This document shows, one piece after another, positions 8,680 through 17,226 of a stretch of DNA of 64,000 bases. The DNA lies in NCBI RefSeq assembly GCF_017115105.1, contig NZ_JABXKH010000031.1, forward strand, positions 43,060 through 107,059, given 5' to 3'. Both the position numbers and the translations under genes were made by a program. The DNA comes from Nostoc sp. NMS2 (GTDB taxonomy: Bacteria; Cyanobacteriota; Cyanobacteriia; Cyanobacteriales; Nostocaceae). The notes under the pieces are model-generated. The model was given only the letters and a program-made list of their open reading frames with translations, made no database searches and had not been told where the DNA came from. Positions within the stretch are counted from its first letter, which is position 1, and every line of letters begins with the position of its first letter.

Positions 8680-9543
8680 ATGATGGAATATACCTCATTA
8701 CCTATTAATACCCAGACCGGAGTTCTTCCCCGCCCTGGATTTTTAGAAATTGAAAATTTAGTCAAGTCTTATCCGACACCTGATAAAGATAACTTTGTCG
8801 TTTTAGATGGAGTTAATCTAACGATTGGTGAAGATGAATATATTTCTGTAATTGGTCACTCTGGTTGTGGAAAATCAACCCTATTAAAGATAGTAGCTGG
8901 TTTAGAAAAAGCCACTTCCGGCTCAGTCCGGCTCGATGGAAAAGAAATCTGTCAGCCAGGAGCCGAAAGGATGATGGTATTTCAGAACTATTCGCTGTTA
9001 CCTTGGTTAACAGTCCGAGAAAATATCCGTTTAGCTGTGGATGAAGTGCTAAAAAATGCTAATCGGGCTGAAAAAATTAGCATTGTAAATGAACACTTGG
9101 CAATGGTAAACTTGACGGCGGCAGCTGACAAATATCCTGATGAAATCTCTGGAGGGATGAAACAACGAGTAGGCATTGCCAGAGCCTTAGCAATTCGTCC
9201 TAAAATGTTGCTGATGGATGAACCTTTTGGGGCACTAGATGCGCTAACTCGTGGCAAATTGCAACGGCAGGTATTGGATATTTGGGAAAACCATCGGCAA
9301 GCAGTGATGATGATTACACACGATGTAGACGAAGCAATTTATATGTCCGATCGCATCGTCTTGATGACTAATGGCCCATCTGCTACTATAGGGGAGATTT
9401 TAGAAGTTCCTTTTGAGCGTCCACGCGTTAGCGAAGCTCCTCTGAAAGAGGCTCGCGCCGCCATGCGAAACTCAAAAGAATATTTTGAACTCCGCAACCA
9501 CGCCTTAAATTTCCTCGATCGATATTTTACCCAAGACGAGTAA
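8680..9543 (+). CDS. ABC transporter ATPase (NrtD/SsuB-like)
   Basis: A 287-residue ATP-binding subunit with Walker A GHSGCGKST (59-67), Q-loop VFQNYSLLPWLTV, signature SGGMKQRVGIARAL (157-170) and Walker B MLLMDEPFGALD (176-187), then ITHDVDEAIYMSDRI. This is the NrtD/TauB/SsuB class. ATG 8680 follows GGGAG with good spacing and is preferred over a TTG at 8653. It completes the importer with the two genes upstream. Only one ATPase is encoded, so it likely acts as a homodimer, unlike nitrate porters using NrtC plus NrtD. Confidence 0.85.
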   Translation: MMEYTSLPINTQTGVLPRPGFLEIENLVKSYPTPDKDNFVVLDGVNLTIGEDEYISVIGHSGCGKSTLLKIVAGLEKATSGSVRLDGKEICQPGAERMMVFQNYSLLPWLTVRENIRLAVDEVLKNANRAEKISIVNEHLAMVNLTAAADKYPDEISGGMKQRVGIARALAIRPKMLLMDEPFGALDALTRGKLQRQVLDIWENHRQAVMMITHDVDEAIYMSDRIVLMTNGPSATIGEILEVPFERPRVSEAPLKEARAAMRNSKEYFELRNHALNFLDRYFTQDE

Positions 9544-9585
9544 ATTAGATTATCATTTTTTTTAGTGGGTAGCCTAATTCAAATT

Positions 9586-9689
9586 CATGAAAGCTGGATT
9601 TGGAACGGAGGAACCAATGTTTGGGGCTAATCTTACGAGAGACACCTTCCAGTCTTAGCCCGTCAGCTAACTCCGTAGGCAATGGAAGG
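9586..9689 (+). promoter_or_regulatory. c-di-AMP riboswitch (ydaO/yuaA type), second copy
   Basis: A second, compact copy of the same element: GGAACGGAGGAACCAA, TTTGGGGCTAATCTTACGAG, then AGTCTTAGCCCGTCAGCTAA and CTCCGTAGGCAATGG. It is nearly superimposable on the copy at 5.7-5.9 kb apart from a short variable stem. It lies downstream of the ATPase stop and upstream of the universal stress protein gene, so it controls that gene rather than the importer. Confidence 0.8.
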
Positions 9690-9735
9690 AACCCCCAAGA
9701 TTTTGGCTGTAATCCAGTTATTATTGGGGTTTCCT
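9690..9735 (+). terminator. Hairpin directly after the riboswitch, possible expression platform
   Basis: AACCCCCAA (9690-9698) pairs with TTGGGGTTT (9724-9732) and runs into TTCCTT. It follows the last conserved riboswitch block immediately. It could be a regulated terminator, although the T-run is weak. Confidence 0.45.
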
Positions 9736-9884
9736 TGACTGATTTCAGATTTTAAATTTTGGTTATCGTTACTCAATCTAAAATCCAAAATTGTTCGACT
9801 GAGCGTAGCCGAAGTCCAAAATCCAAAATTTGTCCCCCTGCTTCTTTCTCATTACTAATTCATTTCATTGGGAGAAGTAAAGCT

Positions 9885-10517
9885 GTGCAAATCAAGCCAA
9901 TGTTAGCACGTCTGCAAAGTGCCACAGGTAGAGATGACTTAATTGACCAAATGGTACTAGTGCCAGAACCAAAAAAACCTTTTTCTAAAGAACCTCAAAA
10001 AGCAAAAGCAGTTAATTTAATTGTTGCTTATGACGCATCTCCTAACAGTCATACGGCGCTAGATATTGCTTTCTGGATTGCACATCAAACTCGTTTAGCT
10101 ACTAATGCACAAGTTACAGTCCAAGCCGTTTATGTGGTAGAAGACAATCAAAGCAGTCAATATCCAAATATATTGAATTTTCCACAACAGCCTTCATTTG
10201 AATGTCAAGTTAGTGAAGTATCAAAGTCTGTCACACAGGTATTAACTCAACCCAAATTGCAGACAGTTGTAACTCCCCTGCAACAAGCAGATATAATTCT
10301 CTGGCAAGCCCGAAGTTTAGCTGAAGAATGGCAAGGTTCCTTCAAATCTCATTTGCGGTTTGGTAGCATTTCTATAGAACTTCACAAAGTTGTTGAATCA
10401 GAAGCTGCCGATATTCTATTTCTCGGTTGCCAATCTGTTAATCATCCGATGATTGAGGCATTAGGTTATAATTTTCCCTGCGCGGTTTTGGGTATTCCCA
10501 GTTGTATTGATCAATAA
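9885..10517 (+). CDS. Universal stress protein family protein
   Basis: A 210-residue protein with a single USP domain from about residue 45 (VNLIVAYDASPNSHTALDIAFWIA) to the C-terminal SEAADILFLGCQS ... PCAVLGIP. The residues Asp and Ser of the AYDASPNS loop fit the nucleotide-binding start of the fold. The GTG at 9885 is preferred because GGGAGAAG sits 7 bp before it; upstream sequence in frame is repeat DNA. The preceding c-di-AMP riboswitch is notable, since several c-di-AMP targets are USP or KdpD-type proteins tied to potassium transport. The specific role here is inference. Confidence 0.75.
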   Translation: MQIKPMLARLQSATGRDDLIDQMVLVPEPKKPFSKEPQKAKAVNLIVAYDASPNSHTALDIAFWIAHQTRLATNAQVTVQAVYVVEDNQSSQYPNILNFPQQPSFECQVSEVSKSVTQVLTQPKLQTVVTPLQQADIILWQARSLAEEWQGSFKSHLRFGSISIELHKVVESEAADILFLGCQSVNHPMIEALGYNFPCAVLGIPSCIDQ

Positions 10518-10566
10518 TCGCTGTTTAAAATTACGGTAATTTTAATCCAATTGTAATCATACATAA

Positions 10567-10592
10567 GTCACCTAGAACTAGGTGGCTTTTTT
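10567..10592 (+). terminator. Intrinsic terminator after the USP gene
   Basis: GTCACCTAG pairs with CTAGGTGGC across two unpaired bases, followed by six T. Clean terminator about 50 bp after the stop. Confidence 0.85.
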
Positions 10593-10614
10593 GGTTAATA
10601 TACAACAAATTAGA

Positions 10615-11010
10615 TAAGTCGGAATGGGCTACGCCCCGCTACGCTAACGGAAGTACAGTTTTATAATCGGGTATCTTTGTATAAAACCAAAATCGTTTAA
10701 GATCCCCCTAAATCCCCCTTCTTAAGGGGGACTAGAGGAGAGAGGAATGGAAGTGAGGTTAAACTGTATTGTATCCATTCGAGAACCGCTATATTTACGG
10801 GATGATTTTATCTATTTTTGTGGGATGGGCCGAAAAGCCATTGGTGTCAAGTTAAGAAAAATAAAATCTTGTCAAGTGGTTAAAGCTCAATAGTTAAACT
10901 CAACACAAGGATGTTGATTTGAGCTATGAGTAAGCCACGAAAAAAACAAGGCGGGCAAGATGCCCACCCCACAAGATTGGATAATTTATTTGTTGGAAGT
11001 CCCTAACCCT
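10615..11010. repeat. Cluster of dispersed intergenic repeats, no gene
   Basis: The 630-bp spacer 10518-11147 holds several repeat families found elsewhere in the window: AAGTCGGAATGGGCTACGCC (also near 28090), a CCCCCTAAATCCCCC hairpin (also near 42715-42780), GGCGGGCAAGATGCCCACC, and ATAATTTATTTGTTGGAAGT ending in CCCTA, which matches one end of the MITE at 48769-48940. I see no coding frame. Confidence 0.6.
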
Positions 11011-11147
11011 AATATTGGCAGCTTAAATATGAGTTGATTCTAGAATTCCATGCTTTTGTGAATTAATCAGGGATAGCAATTTTTATTTAACTAGGGAAGT
11101 GTCAATATAGGCTTATGTCGGAGTGAAAAGTCAAGTGCAATAAATTA

Positions 11148-11522
11148 ATGATGATAGAAGCTAAAAACGTAATCGGTGGAAATCTAGAAGCCTGCTGCAC
11201 TTCTCCTATGACTGGGTTTTACCGCGATGGTTTTTGTCGCACAGGTGGTCAGGATTTCGGATCGCACGTCGTATGCGCCGAAGTGACTGTAGAATTCCTG
11301 GAGTTTACCAAATCGCGGGGGAACGACCTAAGCACACCTGTTCCTGATTTTAATTTTCCTGGATTGAAGCCTGGCGATCGCTGGTGTTTGTGTGCTTCTC
11401 GCTGGCAAGAAGCTCTCGAAGCTGGCGTTGCTCCACCCGTCATTCTCTCTGCAACCCATGCTAGAGCTTTGGAAGTGGTTTCTTTAGAAGAATTGAAAAA
11501 ACATACCGTAACTTCGTCTTGA
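11148..11522 (+). CDS. DUF2237 family protein
   Basis: A 124-residue protein with the DUF2237 pattern: NVIGGNLEACCTSPMTGFYRDGFC, then VCAEVTVEFLEFTKSRGNDLSTP and GDRWCLCASRWQEA. The conserved cysteines (two adjacent ones near residue 16, then CRTG, VCAE and WCLC) suggest redox or metal chemistry, but the family has no established function that I know. A second ATG lies one codon in. It is monocistronic, facing the kinase gene convergently, with a purine-rich repeat between them. Confidence 0.8.
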   Translation: MMIEAKNVIGGNLEACCTSPMTGFYRDGFCRTGGQDFGSHVVCAEVTVEFLEFTKSRGNDLSTPVPDFNFPGLKPGDRWCLCASRWQEALEAGVAPPVILSATHARALEVVSLEELKKHTVTSS

Positions 11523-11643
11523 TTGGGCATGGGGGGGAGATGAGGGAGATGAGGGAGCAGGGAGCAGGGAGCAAGGGAGAAGAGTTTTCACCCTGCCCCC
11601 CTGCCCCCTGCCCCTCTGCCTCTTTTCCATGCCCAATCACCCA

Positions 11644-13689
11644 CTAACTTACTGGAACTTGAACAGGTAGTTTTAATACATTGGCAACCATCGCAATCAA
11701 TTTAGTGGGGTCTATTGGCTTAGATAAATGCTGCTGAAACCCTGCTGAAAGCGCTTCTAAGCGGTCTTCTTCCCGCGTATATGCTGTTAAAGCGATCGCT
11801 GGGATACATCCACCTTTTTCTGGTTCTAAAGAGCGCAGTTTCCGAATTAGGGTATAACCATCTTGCTCTGACATGCCGATGTCGCTAATCAGGATATCTG
11901 CTTTTGCTTGCTCAAGTACTGCTAATGCTTCATCAACTGATGCTACCGCAGTGGCGATCGCTCCATACTCCTCAAACATAAAACGGAGAAAGTTACGGGT
12001 ATCTGCTTCGTCATCTACAACTAAAACTTTTAATCCAGCAAGCGGTGTCGATGCCACAGGGGAAGAAATTTCTCCTGTGGCTTCTCTATTTCCCCTGTTC
12101 CCCCGATTGTCTTGTAGCAGTGGTAGTTTCACCGTAAAGGTTGCTCCCTGTCCACTGCCTGGACTTTGGGCAGATATTGTACCCTTGTGCAGTTCCACTA
12201 AATGACGGACGATCGCTAGTCCTAATCCTAGTCCATTGTGCGATCGCGTTGTGGTGCTGTCTGCTTGCCGGAAACGCTCAAATACTTTCGGTAAGAACTC
12301 GGAACTGATGCCAATACCCGTATCGATAACTTTAATTTGGGCGTATTTTTGAGTTGTTTGTTGTTCTTCACCACAAACTATTGACAGATTCACTTCTACC
12401 CTGCCGCCCTTGGGGGTAAACTTAATGGCATTAGTTAGTAAATTCCATACTATTTGCTGTAACCGCGCTGGATCGCCATAAACTGAACCGACTGAAGTAT
12501 CTAATATAGTATTTAATTGAATCTCTTTTGGCTCTGCTAAGGGACGCACTGCTTCTAAAGCTGCCTCCATCACTGAGATGAGATTTACCGCAGAGACATT
12601 TAATCGCAACTGTCCACGGATAATTCGGGATACATCTAAGATATCCTCAATTAGTTGCATCTGAGATATGGCATTGCGTTCAATGGCCTCTAGGGCGCGG
12701 GAAGTGGCTTTGTCATCAAGTTTTTTAGAGCGGAGAATTTTTGACCAACCCAGCATCGAGGTGAGGGGTGTACGGAGTTCGTGGGAGAGAACGGCAAGAA
12801 ACTCATCTTTCATCCGATTTGCTGCTTCTGCTTCTTGTCTTGCGGTCTGTTCTCTAATTACTTGAGCGCGGACTTCTTCTGCTTGCTTGCGTTCAGTAAT
12901 ATCTTCGAGAGTGCCTACATATCCCAGCAATTCCCCTTGACCGGAAAGCATTGGTGATGAGCGAACCTGAACCCAACGAATGATGCCTTGAGCAGTTTGA
13001 AAGCGAAATTCTTCAGAGTAGTCACGACCTTCACAAATGTAGGTAGACCAACTAACAACTGCTCGTTCTCTATCTTCTGGATGTACAGATTCCAGCCAGA
13101 TTTTTTCTAAACTCTCTGCCGCCTTCAAGCCACAAATTATTTGATAGCGAGGATTAGTATATCTACATCCTCCTTCAGTATCAATTTCAAAAATGCCGAC
13201 GGGTGAACAGGTACTTAGCGATCGCAATCGTTCTTCACTTTGCCTGAGTTCCGCATTCACAGCTACCAGTTGTGCTGCTTGTTGCTTGATGGCTTCTGTT
13301 TTCTTAAATAGTTCTACGAATACTGTGACTTTGGAAGTCAAAATATTGGGGTCTAATGGTTTGAGCAAATAATCAACTGCACCCAAGGCATAGCCTTTAA
13401 ACAGCATTTGGTCGCTGGTACTAAAGGCAGTGAGAAAGATAATAGGAGTGTGACGCGATCGCCCCCGATTGCGAATCAAGGTAGCAGTTTCAAAGCCATC
13501 CATTCCAGGCATTTGCACATCTAGCAAAATCACTGCAAAGTCTTGATGTAGCAGACACCTCAAAGCTTCTTCCCCAGAAGTGGCTCTCACCAAATTCTCT
13601 CCCAGTTTTTCCAGGATTGCTTCTAGTGCTAGCAAATTTTCTAGTTTATCATCCACTAGGAGGATGTTTACTTTGGGTTCCATCTGCAT
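11644..13689 (-). CDS. Hybrid histidine kinase: REC-PAS-HisKA-HATPase-REC
   Basis: A soluble 681-residue kinase. Order: receiver 1 (ILLVDDKLENLLALE, phospho-acceptor Asp57 in VILLDVQMPGMDG), coiled segment, PAS/PAC (CSPVGIFEIDTEGG ... LGYVGTLEDITERKQAEE), HisKA with LSHELRTPLTSMLGW, HATPase with NLLTNAIKFTPKGG, DTGIGIS and LGLGLAIVRHL, then receiver 2 (KVLVVDDEADTRNFLRFM, ISDIGMSEQDGYTLIRKLR). The start ATG 13689 lies 4 bp after the cheB stop, so the two genes form an operon. This REC-first architecture is common in cyanobacteria beside CheB/CheR modules. No membrane segment; output is through phosphotransfer. Confidence 0.9.
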   Translation of the reverse strand: MQMEPKVNILLVDDKLENLLALEAILEKLGENLVRATSGEEALRCLLHQDFAVILLDVQMPGMDGFETATLIRNRGRSRHTPIIFLTAFSTSDQMLFKGYALGAVDYLLKPLDPNILTSKVTVFVELFKKTEAIKQQAAQLVAVNAELRQSEERLRSLSTCSPVGIFEIDTEGGCRYTNPRYQIICGLKAAESLEKIWLESVHPEDRERAVVSWSTYICEGRDYSEEFRFQTAQGIIRWVQVRSSPMLSGQGELLGYVGTLEDITERKQAEEVRAQVIREQTARQEAEAANRMKDEFLAVLSHELRTPLTSMLGWSKILRSKKLDDKATSRALEAIERNAISQMQLIEDILDVSRIIRGQLRLNVSAVNLISVMEAALEAVRPLAEPKEIQLNTILDTSVGSVYGDPARLQQIVWNLLTNAIKFTPKGGRVEVNLSIVCGEEQQTTQKYAQIKVIDTGIGISSEFLPKVFERFRQADSTTTRSHNGLGLGLAIVRHLVELHKGTISAQSPGSGQGATFTVKLPLLQDNRGNRGNREATGEISSPVASTPLAGLKVLVVDDEADTRNFLRFMFEEYGAIATAVASVDEALAVLEQAKADILISDIGMSEQDGYTLIRKLRSLEPEKGGCIPAIALTAYTREEDRLEALSAGFQQHLSKPIDPTKLIAMVANVLKLPVQVPVS

Positions 13690-13693
13690 GGGT

Positions 13694-14281
13694 TTATTTC
13701 CGTGATGAGTGACAAAGCTTGACCACTTGGGAAGCAATGTTTGAGAGTGTCAAAATCCAGTCTACTGTAACAGCAGAAATTGCGGCTTCTGGCATAATAT
13801 CGCTCTGGGCTGTAGTGGGTTCCTGTACGATAGTTATTCCTCCCCGCGCTTTTATTTTCTTAAGACCTTGCTTACCATCTTGATTGGCCCCTGTCAATAT
13901 TATACCAATCACTTGCTCAGTGTAGACATCGGCTGCTGACTCAAACAGCACATCAATAGATGGTCTGGCATAAGAAACCGGCTCATCAGTTGAAAGCGCA
14001 AAGTGACCTGGTTCAACCAGTAAGTGATAATCTGCTGGAGCTAGATAGATATGTCCTGATAGTATTTCTTCTTTGTCTTCCACTTCTCGAATCGGTAGTG
14101 AAGTAGATTCTTGCAATAATTCCTGGAGTGTGTTGTTAGATTCCTTGTGACGGTGTTGCACGATCGCGATCGGCACTATGAAGTCTGCTGGTAACTTCTC
14201 CAAGATAATTTTTAATGCTGATAATCCACCTAAAGAAGTACCAATCACCACAATTTTAAACGACACTTGTTTAGTCCTCAC
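13694..14281 (-). CDS. cheB: CheB-type protein-glutamate methylesterase, without receiver domain
   Basis: The 195-residue protein is a bare CheB catalytic domain: GTSLGG with Ser16, VQHRH with His43 and GANQDG with Asp135 give the full catalytic triad. It lacks the usual N-terminal receiver, so it is not activated by CheA phosphorylation in the normal way. A GTG start at 14281 is used. It is immediately upstream of the hybrid kinase, and a CheR methyltransferase lies 7.3 kb away on the same strand. In many bacteria such CheB/CheR pairs regulate two-component signalling rather than chemotaxis; no chemoreceptor gene is seen here. Confidence 0.88.
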   Translation of the reverse strand: MRTKQVSFKIVVIGTSLGGLSALKIILEKLPADFIVPIAIVQHRHKESNNTLQELLQESTSLPIREVEDKEEILSGHIYLAPADYHLLVEPGHFALSTDEPVSYARPSIDVLFESAADVYTEQVIGIILTGANQDGKQGLKKIKARGGITIVQEPTTAQSDIMPEAAISAVTVDWILTLSNIASQVVKLCHSSRK

Positions 14282-15060
14282 ACTTGTAGAATGTGGGCTT
14301 TAATCTTAGTGTGACTAATCTTAGTGTGACTTGATGGCTCATAAAATCCTTTTAGCATTCTCCTGCAACACACAGCTACTAACCTATCTTGATTAGCATT
14401 TACACCAACTAGTCAAAATTATATATTTTTGTCATAACCATTACAATTAGAAATTTTATCATTGTGAACTAATTGACAGAAAAGTATGATTTTTAGGCTT
14501 TTTAAAATCTTCATTAATGCCAGAATCGCTACATTATATAAATATTTTTTTGTAAACAATTAACTTTTAAAAATTTAATTATTATTGTTTTGACAATTCA
14601 TAAAAATTTACTTAAGCTAAAAGATAGGTTAAGCAAATCAAAAAACAACAGCAATTTAGTTTAGCTCCATGAAAAGTTGCTGTTGCAGACTATTGGCATG
14701 AGGAAATTAATCGCCATTAAAAATATTCTCTGTAGGTAAGCTGACGAGATTTAGCTGCAAAAAGCTAAGACATGATTAAGCGTATTGCACCGCGCACATA
14801 TTGAACATATTCCGGTCAATTATAGATGGATACTTGTGGTGATATTAGTATCTATCAATCATGGAAGTTTGACTAGCGATTTTAGATTTTGGATTTTAAA
14901 TTTTGGATTAGGGTCTTCTGGTGTATACCCAATCAGGGGCGGAATAAATCTAAAAGACGCTCCATTATTCGTTAACACTGCGCTGTCGAAATCCAAAATT
15001 GGCAATCCAAAATCCAAAGTTGTTTAACCACAGTGCGGTAGATATGTCCAGGAGAATCCA
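14282..15060. other. AT-rich spacer upstream of the DUF2231-cox operon, no gene
   Basis: The 779-bp region is AT-rich to about 14750 and then carries AATCCAAAAT-type repeats (14880-15020). It must hold the promoter of the operon starting at 15061. I looked for a GTAN8TAC NtcA site and saw none. GGAGAATCC just before 15061 supplies the ribosome-binding site. Confidence 0.5.
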
Positions 15061-15561
15061 ATGTTTGAGTATTTTACATCATTGAACGACCACAATTTAC
15101 CCTATCCAGATACGGTTCATCCCATCGTTGTCCACTTCGTAATTGCGATGGTATTGTTTTCCTTTTTCTGCGATGTAATTGGCTATTTTACTGGTAAATC
15201 CAGTCTTTTTGAGGTGAGTTGGTGGAATATGGTAGTTGCCACGATCGCCATCTTCGTTGCGATCATTTTTGGTCAGTTTGAAGCGGGTTTAGCACAACCT
15301 TACAGCCTAGCTAAATCGGTACTGAATTTGCATACGCTGATTGGTTGGTCGCTTTCGGGAATCATCACAGCAATTACAGCTTGGCGCTATGTAATTCGTT
15401 CCCGCAACCCGCAAAAATTACCAATTTATTATTTGGGAGCCGGACTAGTTTTAACTTTGATAGTTGGCTTGCAAGTATATCTCGGAGATGAACTTGTTTG
15501 GGTGTATGGATTGCATACAGTGCCAGTTGTGGAAGCAGTAAAGGATGGTCTGTTGCGATGA
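15061..15561 (+). CDS. DUF2231 membrane protein, first of two before coxBAC
   Basis: A 166-residue protein with four predicted membrane segments and the DUF2231 signature HPIVVHFVIAMVLFSFFCDVIGY near residue 20. Histidines in VHPIVVHF and LHTLIGW could bind haem or metal, but this is inference. It is translationally coupled to the next gene by an ATGA overlap and precedes the oxidase genes. In Anabaena sp. PCC 7120 I recall similar small membrane proteins upstream of the cox3 genes, so a role in oxidase assembly or electron delivery is plausible. Confidence 0.8.
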   Translation: MFEYFTSLNDHNLPYPDTVHPIVVHFVIAMVLFSFFCDVIGYFTGKSSLFEVSWWNMVVATIAIFVAIIFGQFEAGLAQPYSLAKSVLNLHTLIGWSLSGIITAITAWRYVIRSRNPQKLPIYYLGAGLVLTLIVGLQVYLGDELVWVYGLHTVPVVEAVKDGLLR

Positions 15562-16154
15562 ACTCAGAATTAATTGATCAATTGAGCGGCTCTTTAGGCG
15601 CAAACGGATTACCTTACACAATTCCCATTCATCCCAACTTAGTCCATCTGACAATAGGTTTGTTCATCATTGGGATGACCTTTGATATTGTGGGTGTTCT
15701 GTTCCCCTTTGAAAAATGGGTCTTCAAATTTTTAGCAATTACTGTGGAACGTAACAACTTATTTGATGTTGGCTGGTACAACATGCTAGCTGCCAGCATC
15801 ATCACATTTTTCACAGTGGCAGCAGGCTTTTACGAAATGCTGTTGGCAACACCAGCAGCTGATATGAAAAGTGCCTGGGGATTGCAGGCAATGGAAACTA
15901 TGCTTTGGCATGGTGTAGGTGGTGTGTTTTTATTAGCGCTGATTGTTGTCCTGACCATCTGGAGAGCATGGCAGCGCTTCGTTTGGGCCAAACAAGAATA
16001 TAAACAGACAGATAGAGAAGTGCAATGGATCTATCTGTTGGCAGGCATAGCAATCATGTTCATTCTGTACGTCCACGGGACACTAGGGGCGCAAATGGCT
16101 GCCGAGTTTGGCGTACACAATACAGCAGATAATTTGCTGCGGATTAGTCATTAG
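15558..16154 (+). CDS. DUF2231 membrane protein, second of two before coxBAC
   Basis: A 198-residue membrane protein starting MNSELIDQLSG at the ATG that overlaps the previous stop (ATGA). The same signature recurs as IPIHPNLVHLTIGLFIIGMTFDIVG, with four membrane segments and a C-terminal VHNTADNLLR. It is paralogous to the gene before it, which suggests a heterodimer. The downstream 130 bp before coxB hold tandem repeats, so it is less certain that coxB is on the same transcript. Confidence 0.8.
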   Translation: MNSELIDQLSGSLGANGLPYTIPIHPNLVHLTIGLFIIGMTFDIVGVLFPFEKWVFKFLAITVERNNLFDVGWYNMLAASIITFFTVAAGFYEMLLATPAADMKSAWGLQAMETMLWHGVGGVFLLALIVVLTIWRAWQRFVWAKQEYKQTDREVQWIYLLAGIAIMFILYVHGTLGAQMAAEFGVHNTADNLLRISH

Positions 16155-16159
16155 TCATT

Positions 16160-16266
16160 GGTCATTTGTCATTTGTCATTTGCCCAATGCCCAATTCCCC
16201 ATGCCCAATTCCCAATGCCCCATGCCCAATGCCCAATTCCCAATACTTCGACTTCGCTCAGTACAA
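16160..16266 (+). repeat. Heptanucleotide repeats (CATTTGT- and CCCAATG-type) plus a dispersed repeat
   Basis: GTCATTTGTCATTTGTCATTTG runs into alternating CCCAATGCCCAATTCCC units and then TACTTCGACTTCGCTCAGTA. These are short tandemly repeated repetitive sequences typical of heterocystous cyanobacteria. The last unit recurs inverted at 54539-54562. Confidence 0.75.
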
Positions 16267-16286
16267 GTGCCCAATAACCAAAGACA

Positions 16287-17213
16287 ATGAAAATCCAGAA
16301 GATTTTAAATATTTTGACGCTGCTTACAGGCGCGATCGCAGTGACTGTTACCAGTCTCTGGATCGGTCAGCAGGCTTACTCCTGGCTTCCCCCGCAAGCA
16401 GCAGCCGAATCCCTACTAATTGATGATTTGATTAGCTTCTTAGTAACCCTCGGTGCCTTCATTTTCTTGGGAGTAACAAGTACTCTGATGTATTCTGTGA
16501 TCTTCCATCGGGCAGTCAAAGATGACTTCACTGATGGCCCTCCAATTGAAGGTAATATCACCCTAGAAGTTGTCTGGACAGCAATTCCCATTCTGTTAGT
16601 GTTGTGGATTGCGGGCTATAGCTACCAAGTCTACGAACAAATGGGAATTCAAGGCCCATCGGAAATAGTCCACCTGCATAATCCATTGGGAATGGAATCG
16701 GCTTATGCAGAACCAAAAGATGCCCCAGCTAACGCTTTAGCAGAACCCGTTGAGAAAATCGACGTACTCGCTAAACAGTGGGCGTGGGTGTTTCATTACC
16801 CAGAAAGAGATATTACGAGTACCGAATTGCATTTACCTAGCGATCGCCGGATACGTTTAGCATTAAAATCGCAGGATGTTCTCCACGGCTTTTATATACC
16901 TGCATTTCGCCTCAAGCAGGATATTATTCCCAACCACGCGATCGACTTTGAATTTACTCCCATCCGCCCTGGCAAATACCGATTGACCGATTCCCAATAT
17001 AGCGGTACATACTTTGCCACGATGCAAGCGAATGTAGTCGTCGAATCTCCTGAAGATTATCAGCAATGGCTAGCAAAAGCTGCAACCCAAAAGCCATCTC
17101 CAGCAAAAAATCAGGCAGCTTCTGAGTATGCCCAAACATCCCATCAATCAGTTCAAACTGGTTGGGTTACAGTTCCACCTGCTGCACCTCCTCTAGTTAA
17201 TTCACCTGGTTGA
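16287..17213 (+). CDS. coxB: Terminal oxidase subunit II lacking CuA ligands (alternative oxidase type)
   Basis: A 308-residue subunit II with a TM hairpin (residues about 8-28 and 47-72, with a further hydrophobic segment at 96-112) and a periplasmic or lumenal cupredoxin domain. The motif QWAWVFHYP and VLHGFYIPAFRLKQD (His200) are kept, but the CuA loop reads DSQYSGTYFATM: Asp235 and Ser239 replace the two Cys and Phe243 the His, with Met246 left. Without CuA it cannot accept electrons from cytochrome c in the usual way. This is the signature of the cyanobacterial alternative respiratory terminal oxidase, expected to take electrons from quinol. The gene starts a coxB-coxA-coxC operon. Confidence 0.9.
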   Translation: MKIQKILNILTLLTGAIAVTVTSLWIGQQAYSWLPPQAAAESLLIDDLISFLVTLGAFIFLGVTSTLMYSVIFHRAVKDDFTDGPPIEGNITLEVVWTAIPILLVLWIAGYSYQVYEQMGIQGPSEIVHLHNPLGMESAYAEPKDAPANALAEPVEKIDVLAKQWAWVFHYPERDITSTELHLPSDRRIRLALKSQDVLHGFYIPAFRLKQDIIPNHAIDFEFTPIRPGKYRLTDSQYSGTYFATMQANVVVESPEDYQQWLAKAATQKPSPAKNQAASEYAQTSHQSVQTGWVTVPPAAPPLVNSPG

Positions 17214-17226
17214 AAGGAAAGTAACC

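Noticed and set aside
14785..15027. 80-codon plus-strand frame upstream of the DUF2231 genes
   Set aside because: It is made largely of the dispersed AATCCAAAAT repeat, has no family features and no ribosome-binding site.
16166..16423. Plus-strand frames across the repeat and the 5' end of coxB
   Set aside because: They read the heptanucleotide repeat or coxB in the wrong frame; coxB from 16287 has clear homology.
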